A DNA stretch of 64,000 nucleotides from Roseovarius arcticus (GTDB taxonomy: Bacteria > Pseudomonadota > Alphaproteobacteria > Rhodobacterales > Rhodobacteraceae), in NCBI RefSeq assembly GCF_006125015.1, contig NZ_SZZN01000001.1, positions 1,860,001-1,924,000 on the forward strand, written 5' to 3'. A program made the translations under genes and the position numbers. This document shows, piece after piece, positions 8,380-17,140 of this stretch (positions are counted from its first letter, which is position 1; the number at the start of each line of letters is the position of its first letter). The notes beneath the pieces are model-generated. The model searched no databases and was not told the DNA's origin. It saw nothing but the letters and a program-made list of their open reading frames with translations.

Positions 8380-9606
8380 ATGCGCCTATCAACCGTCGAC
8401 ATCATCGTCACCTCGCCCCCTGCCCCCGGCTGGGGCGGACGCTACTGGATCCTTGTCAAGGTGCGCACTGATACTGGGCTGATCGGCTGGGGGGAATGCT
8501 ACGCCGCATCTGTCGGCCCCGAGGCGATGCGCGCCGTGATTGAGGACGTGTTCGAGCGGCACATGGCGGGCGAGAACCCCGAGAACATCGAGATGATGTT
8601 CCGCCGCGTCTATTCCTCGGGCTTTACCCAGAGGCCTGACCTGACGGTGATAGGCGCGTTTTCTGGGCTGGAAATTGCCTGCTGGGATATCTTGGGCAAG
8701 GCGCGAAATCGCCCGGTTCATGCCCTGCTGGGCGGGCGCATGAACGAACGTATCCGGGCCTACAGCTACCTCTACCCCCTTCCCCACCATGACGAGGATC
8801 AGTTCTGGTCGTCCCCCGAGATGGCCGCCGAAAGCGCGGCGGAGTTGGTGGACGAGGGTTACACAGCGGTCAAGTTTGACCCCGCCGGGCCCTACACACT
8901 GCGCGGCGGGCACATGCCGTCGATGATGGATATTGACCAGTCGGTCGCCTTCTGTGCCGCAATACGCGAAGCAGTGGGCAGGCGCGCCGATCTGCTATTT
9001 GGCACACACGGCCAGTTCACGACCGCCGGCGCGATCCGCCTGGGCCACGCCATCGCACCCTACGATCCGCTGTGGTATGAGGAGCCTGTTCCACCCGATA
9101 ATGTTGCCGCAATGGCGCGCGTTGCGGCGGCCACTGGCCTTAGCATTGCCACAGGCGAGCGGCTGTGTACCAAGGCCGAATTCGCACCAGTCCTGCGCGA
9201 GGGCGCGGCTAGCATCCTGCAACCCGCACTGGGGCGTGCCGGCGGCATATGGGAGTGCAAGAAGATCGCGGCCATGGCCGAGGTCTACAACGCGCAAATC
9301 GCGCCACACCTTTATGCGGGGCCCATTGAATGGGCAGCCAACGTGCAACTTGCCGCATCAATCCCGAACCTCTTGATGGCCGAGACTATCGATACAGATT
9401 TCCACCGCGACCTGATCCGGGACAGCATCCGCATCGAGAACGGCTATATCACCGTGCCCGACACACCCGGCCTTGGCATCGAAGTTGACGAAGATTTGGC
9501 CCGCGCGCACCCTTGGCGCGGCGAGGGGCTACATCTGGAAATGGCGGAAGCGCCTTGCAATTATCACGGCCCCAACCGCTTCTTGGGCGGCGCGCCAAGG
9601 GATTAA
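8380..9606 (+). CDS. Mandelate racemase/muconate lactonizing-type enolase superfamily enzyme
   Basis: A 408-residue enolase-superfamily protein. The N-terminal capping domain (about 1-125) is followed by a (beta/alpha)7-beta barrel. Recognisable barrel positions are K165 (VKFDPAG), E234 (WYEEPVPP), E260 (ATGERL) and H310 (IAPHLYAGP). Two usual residues are different: the first metal-ligand Asp position reads FGTHGQ (residues 207-212), and the Asp that normally partners the catalytic His is Ala283 (LQPALGRAGG). The family usually abstracts a proton alpha to a carboxylate in sugar-acid dehydratases or cycloisomerases. It follows the dehydratase gene by 31 bases and probably shares its operon. 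Its stop overlaps the convergent PACE gene stop. Confidence 0.8.
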   Translation: MRLSTVDIIVTSPPAPGWGGRYWILVKVRTDTGLIGWGECYAASVGPEAMRAVIEDVFERHMAGENPENIEMMFRRVYSSGFTQRPDLTVIGAFSGLEIACWDILGKARNRPVHALLGGRMNERIRAYSYLYPLPHHDEDQFWSSPEMAAESAAELVDEGYTAVKFDPAGPYTLRGGHMPSMMDIDQSVAFCAAIREAVGRRADLLFGTHGQFTTAGAIRLGHAIAPYDPLWYEEPVPPDNVAAMARVAAATGLSIATGERLCTKAEFAPVLREGAASILQPALGRAGGIWECKKIAAMAEVYNAQIAPHLYAGPIEWAANVQLAASIPNLLMAETIDTDFHRDLIRDSIRIENGYITVPDTPGLGIEVDEDLARAHPWRGEGLHLEMAEAPCNYHGPNRFLGGAPRD

Positions 9607-10037
9607 TGCGCGGACTTGGTGGCCTGATCCGGAATTGGAAACAAGATATCGTAAATCCAGTTATAGGCGAACGCGTAGACGAGGTAGAACAGCGCAAAAG
9701 AGAGATCCATCCAGAACGCCTGAATGAGGCTGATCCCCAAATACCACGCGATGAAGGGCAACAGCACCACAAGCAGGCCAAGCTCGAACAGGATCGAATG
9801 GATCACGCGTAGGCCAATCCCCTTACGGGTGTGGCCCATGCGGGCCTGCGTCATCCGGTCGAACATCAGGTTGTAAAGATAGGTCCAGCACGTCGCCAAC
9901 GTCGCGCTGACCACGGCGACCATGCCAATATCATGCATTGGCATGCCAAACGCCCAGCCGCCAACCGGAATCACAATAGCAAGGCCCAGCACCTCGAATA
10001 GAACCGCATGACGGATACGGTCGGCAGTGGTACGCAT
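9603..10037 (-). CDS. PACE-family efflux protein (bacterial transmembrane pair)
   Basis: A 144-residue inner-membrane protein with four predicted helices arranged as two repeats. Each repeat begins with a related motif, RIRHAVLFE near residue 7 and RVIHSILFE near residue 77, the signature of the bacterial transmembrane pair domain of PACE transporters. Characterised members export biocides such as chlorhexidine, or short-chain polyamines. Here the physiological substrate is unknown. Its 3' end overlaps the convergent enolase-superfamily gene by four bases, and it appears monocistronic. Confidence 0.8.
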   Translation of the reverse strand: MRTTADRIRHAVLFEVLGLAIVIPVGGWAFGMPMHDIGMVAVVSATLATCWTYLYNLMFDRMTQARMGHTRKGIGLRVIHSILFELGLLVVLLPFIAWYLGISLIQAFWMDLSFALFYLVYAFAYNWIYDILFPIPDQATKSAH

Positions 10038-10102
10038 CGCAGTTTCCTAGATAAGATTGCGGCACCAGCCCTAGCGCCGTGATGACGTGGCTGCAACCGG
10101 CG

Positions 10103-11032
10103 CTAGGGCAACAGGCCCAGCCAAATCCACGCAGTCAGGATGGACAGCGCCGTGGCGATAAGCACCGCTGATGCGGCAACGCGGCGCGCGACGCCGTACA
10201 TGTTGGCAAATATATAGGCATTGACCCCCGGCGCCATCGCGCCCGTGATGACCGCACTGCGCATCGCATTATCCGGCAGGCTGAACAGCATCCCAAGGGC
10301 AAACGTAATCGCCGGATGCACGCACAGGGCAATGACGCAAACCATTGCGATCACCCGCAAATCGCCCTCTGGTCGGTACTGCACCAGCACGCCGCCAAGG
10401 CCGAATAGCGCAGCAGGCAGCGCCGCGCGCGCGATCAGGTCCAGCCCGCTTTGCAAGGGGCCAGGCACTGCCAGACCCGACATATTGACGATCACGCCAA
10501 GCAATATCCCCAAGATCAGTGCATTGCTAAACATTGCTGTCAGCACCTTGCGCGCCACAGCAAAGGGCGCCACGCCGCGTGCGCGCGTGATCTCCATCGC
10601 GGTAATACCCACGGCGTAGCAAAAGGGCGAGTGCAGCGCGATGATGGCAAAGTTTGCCTCAAGGGCGCTGGCGCCATACGCCCGCTCAGTGATCGGCAAG
10701 CCCATGAGGACAGAGTTGGAGAAAAGACAGCAAAAGCCGATGGCAATCGCTTCTTCCCAGCTGCGACCAAAGATCAGCCGCGCGCCAAACGTGCCGAGGG
10801 TGAAGCCCGCCAGCGCACCTGCATAGAAGCTAAACAGCAGCGGCGCGTTGAAATTATCGCCCAGATCCAGCTGGGAAATGGCGGTGAAAAGCAGGCATGG
10901 AATGGCGAAGTTTTGCGTGAATTGGATCAGTCCGTCGACACCGCTTTGGGCGAACCAGCCCAGCCAGACGACCAGATAGCCTGCGCCGATGACGACGAAA
11001 ACCGGCAGGACCACGTCAAGCAGCGCGCTCAT
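10103..11032 (-). CDS. AEC-family transporter (auxin efflux carrier type)
   Basis: A 309-residue membrane protein with about ten hydrophobic segments in two five-helix halves. It begins with a long hydrophobic stretch (LDVVLPVFVVIGAGYLVVWLGW), has NFAIPCLLF in the first half, and GAMAPGVNAYIFANMYG in the eighth to ninth helix, typical for AEC proteins of the malonate/auxin type. It probably exports or takes up organic anions across the inner membrane. It starts 4 bases after the metallo-hydrolase stop, at the tail of the long operon from the SPOR gene. The substrate is not predictable. Confidence 0.8.
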   Translation of the reverse strand: MSALLDVVLPVFVVIGAGYLVVWLGWFAQSGVDGLIQFTQNFAIPCLLFTAISQLDLGDNFNAPLLFSFYAGALAGFTLGTFGARLIFGRSWEEAIAIGFCCLFSNSVLMGLPITERAYGASALEANFAIIALHSPFCYAVGITAMEITRARGVAPFAVARKVLTAMFSNALILGILLGVIVNMSGLAVPGPLQSGLDLIARAALPAALFGLGGVLVQYRPEGDLRVIAMVCVIALCVHPAITFALGMLFSLPDNAMRSAVITGAMAPGVNAYIFANMYGVARRVAASAVLIATALSILTAWIWLGLLP

Positions 11033-11036
11033 CTCG

Positions 11037-11849
11037 TCAAATCTCGACCGTGAGGGTCATGCCGTCATAGGCCACATCGACGCCCGCAGGCATCTCGGCC
11101 AGCAGCGTGCGGTAGTCCATGTCGGTGTGCATGTTGGTGATGATACCGCGCTGCGGGGCCGCACGCGCGATCCACTCAAGGCTGCGTTCCAGATGGATAT
11201 GAGTCGGATGCGGCGTACGGCGCAGCGCATCAAGAATCCAGATATCGAGGCCCTGTACCATTTCCCAGCACTCCGGCCCCATGTCCGCGACATCGGGCAG
11301 GTAGGCGACGTCGCCAATTCGAAATCCCAGCGCGTCGATGGCACCGTGATTGACCTGAAATGGCGACAGCGTGATTGATCCGCCTGCGCCGGTGATCGTC
11401 ACATCGCCGTCAATCGTGTTCATGTCCAGAATTGGCGGATAGCTGGACCCTTTGATCTGAACAAACGCGTAGTCGAACCGCGACTCCAGCGCCGCGCGCG
11501 TGTTGGGATCGGCCCACACTGGCAGGCGTCCGGGCATGTTAAACACCACGATGCGCAGATCATCCAGCCCGTGGCAGTGATCGGCATGACTATGCGTGAA
11601 CACCACAGCATCCAGCGTGCCGACCCCTTGGCGCAGCAGTTGTTGGCGCATGTCGGGTGACGCGTCAATCAGCACGCGGGTCAGTCCACCATCCGCGCCC
11701 TCCTGCTCGATCAGGACGGAGCAGCGCGTGCGCCTGTTGCGCGGCTCGTTCGGGTCGCAATTGCCCCAATTGCCACCGGGAGTGTCGGCAAGGCGAGGCA
11801 CCCCCCCGGACGAGCCGCATCCGAGAATGATGAAACGGCGCGTCGCCAT
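11037..11849 (-). CDS. MBL-fold metallo-hydrolase, PhnP-like
   Basis: A 270-residue metallo-beta-lactamase-fold enzyme. The motif THSHADHCHGLDD (HxHxDH, residues about 85-97) binds two metal ions, and later ligands are expected at NHGAID, YLPDVADM and NMHTDMDY. The N-terminal ILGCGSSGGVPR is typical of the PhnP/ElaC-like phosphodiesterase branch that cleaves cyclic phosphates. There is no phosphonate operon nearby. Instead, the gene is coupled to tatD by a one-base TAATG overlap, the arrangement seen in many alphaproteobacterial holB-tatD operons. It may act on nucleotides or as a general phosphodiesterase. Confidence 0.8.
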   Translation of the reverse strand: MATRRFIILGCGSSGGVPRLADTPGGNWGNCDPNEPRNRRTRCSVLIEQEGADGGLTRVLIDASPDMRQQLLRQGVGTLDAVVFTHSHADHCHGLDDLRIVVFNMPGRLPVWADPNTRAALESRFDYAFVQIKGSSYPPILDMNTIDGDVTITGAGGSITLSPFQVNHGAIDALGFRIGDVAYLPDVADMGPECWEMVQGLDIWILDALRRTPHPTHIHLERSLEWIARAAPQRGIITNMHTDMDYRTLLAEMPAGVDVAYDGMTLTVEI

Positions 11850-12682
11850 TAGCCCTGCCCCCGGGTCTGTGCAGCATCATATGCCGCGACTTTGGAGAAC
11901 AGCCTGTCAAAGTTCGCCTGCGTTTGCGCAGCAAAATCCGGCCAATCCATGCCCATCGTCTCGGCGCCCTTTTTCGCGGTATGCGCGGTATAGGCAGGCT
12001 CGTTCCGGCGGCCTCGGTGGGGAGGTGGGGCAAGGTAGGGCGCATCCGTTTCCACCAGTATCCGGTCGCGCGGTGCGGCGGCAAAGATGTCGCGCAACTC
12101 GCTGCTTTTGGGAAAGGCGGTGATGCCCGACATGCTGAGGTAGAAGCCCAGATCCAGCGCGCGGCGCGCCAATTCGGCGCCAGAGCTAAAGCAATGCATG
12201 ACGCACGAATACGCGCCATTGCGGTATTCCTCGGCCAGAATTCGCGCCATGTCATCGTCGGCGTCGCGCGCGTGGATGATCAGTGGCAGGCCCGTCTGGC
12301 GCGCCGCCGCGATATGAATGCGAAGGGAGGTTTTCTGAACCTCGGCGCTGTCGGCAGTATAGTGATAATCCAGCCCAGTCTCGCCGATGCCGACGAATTT
12401 GGGATGATCCGCCAGCGCAATCAGCTCGTCCACGGTTACCAGCGGCTCGTCAGCCGCGCTCATCGGGTGGGTGCCGGCGGCGTAGAAGACCGGGCCATGC
12501 GCCTCGGCTATTGCGCGCACGGCAGGTTCCTGCCGCAGTTTGGTGCAAATCGTAACCATCCGCGTGACGCCCGCTGCCACCGCGCGTTCGATCACCTGCG
12601 GTAATTCCTCGCCAAAGTCGGGGAAATCGAGGTGGCAGTGGCTGTCGGTTATCTGGACCCGATGGGTGTCGTCGCCTGTCAT
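11849..12682 (-). CDS. tatD: TatD-family metal-dependent hydrolase
   Basis: A 277-residue TIM-barrel amidohydrolase-type DNase. Metal-binding motifs are DSHCHLDF at the start, GETGLDYHY mid-protein, HARDADDD, MHCFSSG, and ETDAPYLAP with the C-terminal metal Asp. Family members are 3'-5' DNases or quality-control nucleases in the cytoplasm. The gene lies 9 bases after holB and overlaps the metallo-hydrolase by one base, in the common holB-tatD order. The naming follows the family (YcfH-like branch); in vivo substrates are uncertain. Confidence 0.88.
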   Translation of the reverse strand: MTGDDTHRVQITDSHCHLDFPDFGEELPQVIERAVAAGVTRMVTICTKLRQEPAVRAIAEAHGPVFYAAGTHPMSAADEPLVTVDELIALADHPKFVGIGETGLDYHYTADSAEVQKTSLRIHIAAARQTGLPLIIHARDADDDMARILAEEYRNGAYSCVMHCFSSGAELARRALDLGFYLSMSGITAFPKSSELRDIFAAAPRDRILVETDAPYLAPPPHRGRRNEPAYTAHTAKKGAETMGMDWPDFAAQTQANFDRLFSKVAAYDAAQTRGQG

Positions 12683-12691
12683 GCTGGCCCT

Positions 12692-13810
12692 TCAGGCGGG
12701 CTGCCCCGCCGCCGTTTTTTGTATTCTGAACACGGTATCTAGGACGAGTGCGGCAGGGTCAAGGTTGACCGCCCGTCCATGGCGCATCCGTGCGCCAACG
12801 TCCTGTGCGCAGTCGGCCCAGCCTCGCGCCGCTGCCAGATCGGGCGCCACATGGGCCAGCATGCGCGCCTCACCGGGCGCACCCTCTGGGCTGGGTGTGG
12901 TCCCTGTCGCGCCAGTGGCGGCCATCCGGCCTAGCAGCAGCTCCATCAGCCAGATCAGCAGATCAAGACGGTCCGCCGCGCCCCGCTGCGCTGCCGCATT
13001 CGCCAGTGCCAGCGCTCGGGGGCGGTCAATATTGGGTAAATCCGCAAAGAGTTGGACCAACTCAGAGTAAAGAGCCAGCCCGCCCAGATTGATCAGGCGC
13101 GCCGCCTCGCCAACCGACCCGCCAGAGAGAGCCGCGAGCGCGGGAATATCATCCCCCTGCTCAATCCCCGCCTGTACCAGCGCATCGGCCATATCCTGCG
13201 CGCTCAGCGGCGGCAGGCGCAACTCGCGGCAGCGCGACCGAATAGTCGGCAAAAGGCCAGAGGGCTGGTGGCTGATCAGGAAAAAGGTTGTGCGCGCAGG
13301 CGGCTCCTCCAGCATTTTCAGCAGGGAGTTGGCGGCTTGCACGTTCATCTCGTCTGCGCTGTCGATTAGGACCGCACGCCGCCCACCATCGGTACTGGAA
13401 AGCGACAGAAAGTTGTGCAAACTGCGCACATCCTCGGCGCGGATAACATCGCGCAAGCGCTTGGTATCGTCGTTCAACTTGCGTGTGATATGGTACATCT
13501 GCGGCTCGGACCGGGCCAAGAGGCGCCGCGCAACCGGGTGATCCGGCGCTATACCCAAGCTGTCTGGCGTGTCCGCACCGAACATGCCGCCGCCATCGTC
13601 GTGGGCCAGTAAAAATCGCGCGGCGCGCCATGCGAACGTCGCCTTGCCCACACCGCGAGGGCCGGTGATCATCCACGCGTGATGCAGGCGGCCGCTGTTG
13701 AACGCGTCCAGAAACGCCGCCTCGGCCGCGCCCTGCCCGATCAGGCGCTGCGTCTCGCGCGGATGCGGCGCGCCCTCAATGCAATCAGGTTGCGGGGTGT
13801 CGTCGGTCAT
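12692..13810 (-). CDS. holB: DNA polymerase III subunit delta' (HolB)
   Basis: The clamp-loader subunit that works with tau/gamma and delta to open the beta clamp. The 372-residue AAA+ protein has a Walker A-like loop GPRGVGKATFAWRAARFLL (about residues 50-68), followed by LIDSADEMNVQAANSLLKMLEEPP, the conserved helix around sensor 1, and the Arg-finger region SRCRELRLPPL. Zinc-binding Cys are not obvious. It overlaps tmk by four bases and precedes tatD, in the usual tmk-holB-tatD order. Length and motifs are normal for alphaproteobacteria. Confidence 0.92.
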   Translation of the reverse strand: MTDDTPQPDCIEGAPHPRETQRLIGQGAAEAAFLDAFNSGRLHHAWMITGPRGVGKATFAWRAARFLLAHDDGGGMFGADTPDSLGIAPDHPVARRLLARSEPQMYHITRKLNDDTKRLRDVIRAEDVRSLHNFLSLSSTDGGRRAVLIDSADEMNVQAANSLLKMLEEPPARTTFFLISHQPSGLLPTIRSRCRELRLPPLSAQDMADALVQAGIEQGDDIPALAALSGGSVGEAARLINLGGLALYSELVQLFADLPNIDRPRALALANAAAQRGAADRLDLLIWLMELLLGRMAATGATGTTPSPEGAPGEARMLAHVAPDLAAARGWADCAQDVGARMRHGRAVNLDPAALVLDTVFRIQKTAAGQPA

Positions 13811-14442
13811 CCCATCCGCTCCGCCACAGTGGCTTGCACGTCTGCCGCCACCGCATCCACATCGCGCGCGCCATTTATGACGCGAATACGTTGCGGAAAT
13901 TCGGCAGCGAGCGCCAAGAAGCCCTGCCGCATCTGAGCCTGCAAATCCCCACCAAACGCCTCAAATCTGTCCTCGCCTCCGCCACCTGCGGCGACACGGG
14001 CAACAGCGCGGGCCAGCCCTGCGCTAGCGTCCATGTCGATGAGGATGGTCAGATCAGGCTCCTGCCCAATCATCAGATCGTGCAGCGCGTCCACCTGCGC
14101 GCGTAGGCCCGCACCGCGCAGACCTTGATACATACGTGTGCTGTCGGCAAAGCGGTCGCAAATCACGGTACGGCCAGCGGCCAGCGCGGGGCGCACCGTG
14201 CGCTCCAGATGGTCGCGGCGGGCTGCGGTAAAGAGCAGCAATTCAGTCTCGGGCGACCAGCGGTCAGGTGCGCCGTTCAGCACCAATGCGCGTATTTCCT
14301 CGGCGCCCGGGCTGCCCCCCGGCTCGCGCGTCAGGATCGCGTCATGGCCGCCAGCCTGCAAATGGGCGTGCAGCATCCGCGCCTGCGTGGACTTGCCCGA
14401 CCCGTCGATCCCTTCAAAGCTGACAAAGAGGCCAGCGCTCAC
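13807..14442 (-). CDS. tmk: Thymidylate kinase
   Basis: Phosphorylates dTMP to dTDP. The 211-residue protein has the P-loop FEGIDGSGKSTQ (residues 9-20), the substrate motif TREPGGSPGAEEIR, and the DRFADSTRMYQG segment with the conserved DR(Y/F) motif. It is embedded in the dacC-tmk-holB string with four-base overlaps on both sides, which implies co-translation. The LID region ARVAAGGGGEDRFEAFG carries the arginine expected of this type. Confidence 0.95.
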   Translation of the reverse strand: MSAGLFVSFEGIDGSGKSTQARMLHAHLQAGGHDAILTREPGGSPGAEEIRALVLNGAPDRWSPETELLLFTAARRDHLERTVRPALAAGRTVICDRFADSTRMYQGLRGAGLRAQVDALHDLMIGQEPDLTILIDMDASAGLARAVARVAAGGGGEDRFEAFGGDLQAQMRQGFLALAAEFPQRIRVINGARDVDAVAADVQATVAERMG

Positions 14443-15620
14443 AGCGCCCCCTCAGGCCCCTGTTGCAGCCGCTTGAGCAATAGGCCCGACACCGTTTGCA
14501 GCCGCGTGACGAACCCGCCGCGCGCCACATCTGCCCCTGCCAGCAGCGGCACGCGCGTCTCAGGCATCCCCTCGGGGGCGACGACCAGTTCGGCGACTTG
14601 CGTGCCCGCAGCAATGGGCGCCTGAAGCGGGCCGGTGTAGATCACTTCGGCTTTGATCTGATCGCCGCCCAGAACGGGCAGCAGCATGGTCAGATCGGCG
14701 CCCGTAACGAGGCCGACAGTGGCCGCATCGCCCATCCACACCTCGGCCTGCGCGACATCGGTCCCGGCAGTCACCAGCGTGTTTTCGGCAAATTGGCGAA
14801 AGGCCCAGTTGACGATCGCCTCCGATTCCTCGGCGCGGGCCTGCGCAGTGGTCAGACCAGACAGGACAAACAGAACGCGCCTGTCGTCCTGTTTGGCCGA
14901 TCCGACGAGGCCGTAACCCGCCGCCTGAGTATGCCCTGTTTTCAGCCCATCCGCACCAATACCAAGGTTCAGTAGCGGATTGCGGTTTTGCGTGTTCTGC
15001 GGCGCGCGGCCATCGAAGGCGAACTCAGTCTCAGCGAACATCGGATAGAATTGCGGGAAATCGGCAATGATATGACGCGACACAAGCGCCAGATCACGCA
15101 TGCTCATCCGGTGATTTTCTGCGGGCCATCCGTTGGAATTGGCAAAGGTCGAGTTTGTCATGCCCATCTGCTGCGCGCGCGTCGTCATAAATCGGGCAAA
15201 GCCGGCCTCAGTCCCATCGGGGCTGAGCGCCTCGGCGATGACAGCGCAGGCATCATTTCCCGACAGCACGATGATGCCGCGCAAGAGATCCTCGACCGAA
15301 ACCCTGTCTGTCGTATCAAGGAACATGGTTGAGCCGCCATAGCTCATCGCGTGGCGCGAAACCGGCAGCTTTTCATCCAGCGACAGGCGTCCGTCGCGGA
15401 TCGCCTCAAACGTTACATAGAGCGTCATCAGCTTGGACATCGAAGCCGGCGGCAGCGGCTGATCTGCGTTTTTACTCAGCAGAACCGTTCCGGTCCCCAT
15501 ATCGACGACATAGGCGGCTTTGGCTGCCGTCTCAAAGGCGGCGGCGGGCAGCGCGAGGCAAACGATTGCCAGCGCCGCGCAGGCGGCCCTGAGTTGAGTG
15601 AATGTGCGGGCTGTGGGCAT
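14439..15620 (-). CDS. dacC: D-alanyl-D-alanine carboxypeptidase (PBP5/6 class)
   Basis: A 393-residue penicillin-binding protein that trims the terminal D-Ala of peptidoglycan stem peptides. An N-terminal signal peptide (about residues 1-28, ending ALPAAA) leads to the periplasm. The active-site motifs are in order: S60-M-S-K63, SGN in IVLSGNDACAV, and KTG in GLKTGHTQAAGYG. The C-terminal PBP5-type domain follows (about 280-375), and the last helix may bind the membrane. The gene overlaps tmk by four bases. A 14-base tandem repeat lies between it and the upstream SPOR gene. The symbol is by family; dacA or dacF would be equally acceptable. Confidence 0.9.
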   Translation of the reverse strand: MPTARTFTQLRAACAALAIVCLALPAAAFETAAKAAYVVDMGTGTVLLSKNADQPLPPASMSKLMTLYVTFEAIRDGRLSLDEKLPVSRHAMSYGGSTMFLDTTDRVSVEDLLRGIIVLSGNDACAVIAEALSPDGTEAGFARFMTTRAQQMGMTNSTFANSNGWPAENHRMSMRDLALVSRHIIADFPQFYPMFAETEFAFDGRAPQNTQNRNPLLNLGIGADGLKTGHTQAAGYGLVGSAKQDDRRVLFVLSGLTTAQARAEESEAIVNWAFRQFAENTLVTAGTDVAQAEVWMGDAATVGLVTGADLTMLLPVLGGDQIKAEVIYTGPLQAPIAAGTQVAELVVAPEGMPETRVPLLAGADVARGGFVTRLQTVSGLLLKRLQQGPEGAL

Positions 15621-15658
15621 AGCTTTGCGTCGCGCTCCGTCTGTTGTGTGCAGTCTGT

Positions 15659-15698
15659 GGTGGTCGGTTCACGGTGGTCGGTTCACGGTGGTCGGTTT
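15659..15698. repeat. Three tandem copies of a 14-base unit
   Basis: The unit GGTGGTCGGTTCAC occurs at 15659-15672 and 15673-15686, with a partial third copy GGTGGTCGGTTT at 15687-15698. It lies in the 118-base gap between the SPOR gene stop and the dacC start, about 40 bases upstream of dacC. It could be a slippage-prone minisatellite or a repeated binding site. Confidence 0.9.
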
Positions 15699-15738
15699 GT
15701 ATTAGGCAGTTCGGCCCGCCCGTCAGGCGGGACCGATA

Positions 15739-16626
15739 TTAGTTTTTGACGGCATAGGCATCGTCAAACCCGACGCCCTTGATCTTTTTCAGCAGCGCGG
15801 CCTGTTCGGACGCGGATCCTGCGGGGCCGACGATGACGCGCCAGAACGTCTTGCCCTGGCTGCCCTCCTCGCGGACGCTTGGAACCATGCCTGCCTGGCG
15901 CATCGCGGTCGCAGTATTCTCGGCGTTCTGCTCAACCGAGAAGATGCCGATCTGAATATATGGCTGGTCCAATGATGACGCCTTTGGCGCCGGCGCAGGT
16001 GCGGCGGCCACGACCTGTTCGGGCTGCGGCGTACCAGTAGCGGACGGGCGCGTGGCGTCTGCCGCCTCAATGGCGGCGGCTGCAGCACCCTCAACCGCGT
16101 CAAGGCTGCTTGTCTCGATCGCACCGGGCGTTAGCGTCTCGGCGCCGTCCTCGGACGCGTCAGCGGGCGCCTCCTCGCGGCGAAGGGCAGTCACGTTTAG
16201 CTGCGCCGGAGCGCCGGCGAGCATCCCCAGCGCGGCAGCCGCGTCGGACGATACCTGAAATGCGGGTCCGGGCGTGGCCCGCTCGCGTCGAAAAAGCGCG
16301 CCAATGACGAATTTCGAATTGGCAGTATTGCGGATGATAACCCGCTCGGGATCCGTAACGTCCGGATGCGCAACCCAAACCCCGCCCAGCGATGGGCGCC
16401 CGTCCCACAATCCCTTATCGGTGACCTGAAAGACGCTTGGCGCCTCAACGTCGCGCTCAACCAGCCGGACCGACGATGCGTCGCCAGAGACCGATGCGGC
16501 ATCAGACTTGGCCTTGAACAGGCCGCCGCCTTCCGTGCCTTCGCATCCTGCCAACGCCAGAATTGCCGCGCCGCCAAGCGCCGCCTTGCGCCAAAATTGC
16601 GCATCACCGTCCATCGAAAAATCCAT
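15739..16626 (-). CDS. SPOR-domain lipoprotein
   Basis: A 295-residue predicted lipoprotein. The N-terminus has a hydrophobic stretch ending in the lipobox LALAGC (Cys28). A low-complexity Ala/Glu/Pro linker (about 150-215) follows, then a C-terminal SPOR domain (about 220-295; YIQIGIFSVEQNAE, WRVIVGP). SPOR domains bind denuded glycan strands at the septum, so a role in division-linked peptidoglycan processing is likely, in keeping with dacC downstream. I chose ATG 16626, preceded by GAGGGGCGAA, because it gives a normal lipoprotein signal. A start at 16668 would add 14 residues before it. Confidence 0.82.
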   Translation of the reverse strand: MDFSMDGDAQFWRKAALGGAAILALAGCEGTEGGGLFKAKSDAASVSGDASSVRLVERDVEAPSVFQVTDKGLWDGRPSLGGVWVAHPDVTDPERVIIRNTANSKFVIGALFRRERATPGPAFQVSSDAAAALGMLAGAPAQLNVTALRREEAPADASEDGAETLTPGAIETSSLDAVEGAAAAAIEAADATRPSATGTPQPEQVVAAAPAPAPKASSLDQPYIQIGIFSVEQNAENTATAMRQAGMVPSVREEGSQGKTFWRVIVGPAGSASEQAALLKKIKGVGFDDAYAVKN

Positions 16627-16870
16627 GCTTCGCCCCTCGCCTGTTCGCCAGATCAACACCTGCCGCATATGGGCCGGTCCGGATCGGCCGCATTTCGCCT
16701 GCCACCGCAGTCTGTGCCGCGTGCGCGCACTCTAGCTGCCGTATCCAGCCAAGAAAAGCGTCCAGTGCCAATTCGGCGGATTTCCCCTGCCACGCCACAA
16801 GTCCAACTGCGGAAAAATTGCGAATGAGGTACTTTTAGAATCGCGGCAAGACGCCTACACACACCACGTC

Positions 16871-16960
16871 GGAGGAGTGGCAGAGTGGTCGAATGCACCG
16901 GTCTTGAAAACCGACGAGGGTGTAAGTCCTCCGTGGGTTCGAATCCCACCTCCTCCGCCA
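16871..16960 (+). tRNA. tRNA-Ser (anticodon UGA)
   Basis: A 90-base class II tRNA with acceptor stem GGAGGAG pairing CTCCTCC and an encoded CCA end (16958-16960). The D-arm, the anticodon loop CTTGAAA (anticodon TGA), a long variable arm and the T-loop GGTTCGAATCC are all in place. The long variable arm and the anticodon identify serine, reading UCA and other UCN codons. It stands alone between the SPOR gene and the IS66 fragment. Confidence 0.97.
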
Positions 16961-17118
16961 GAGCCCAATTCCTTCAAGAGCGGCGCCTAAGTCAGCATTT
17001 GGATTAGTTCGCTGGCCCCGCTGTTGGAATTAGGATGCGCTCACTTGTGACGTCCGCTTGATCCGGATCTTAATAGTGACCGCGTCAGCAGTACAAGATC
17101 GGTTTCGTCGCTCAAACA

Positions 17119-17140
17119 GTAAGCGTCCGGTGTGACCGCC
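17119..17140. repeat. Putative IS66 terminal inverted repeat (right end)
   Basis: The sequence starts GTAAGCGTCCGGTGTGACCG, matching the GTAAGCG start common to IS66-family ends. It sits just beyond the transposase C-terminus, where the right end should be. No partner CGCTTAC end is visible on the other side of the fragment. Confidence 0.6.
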
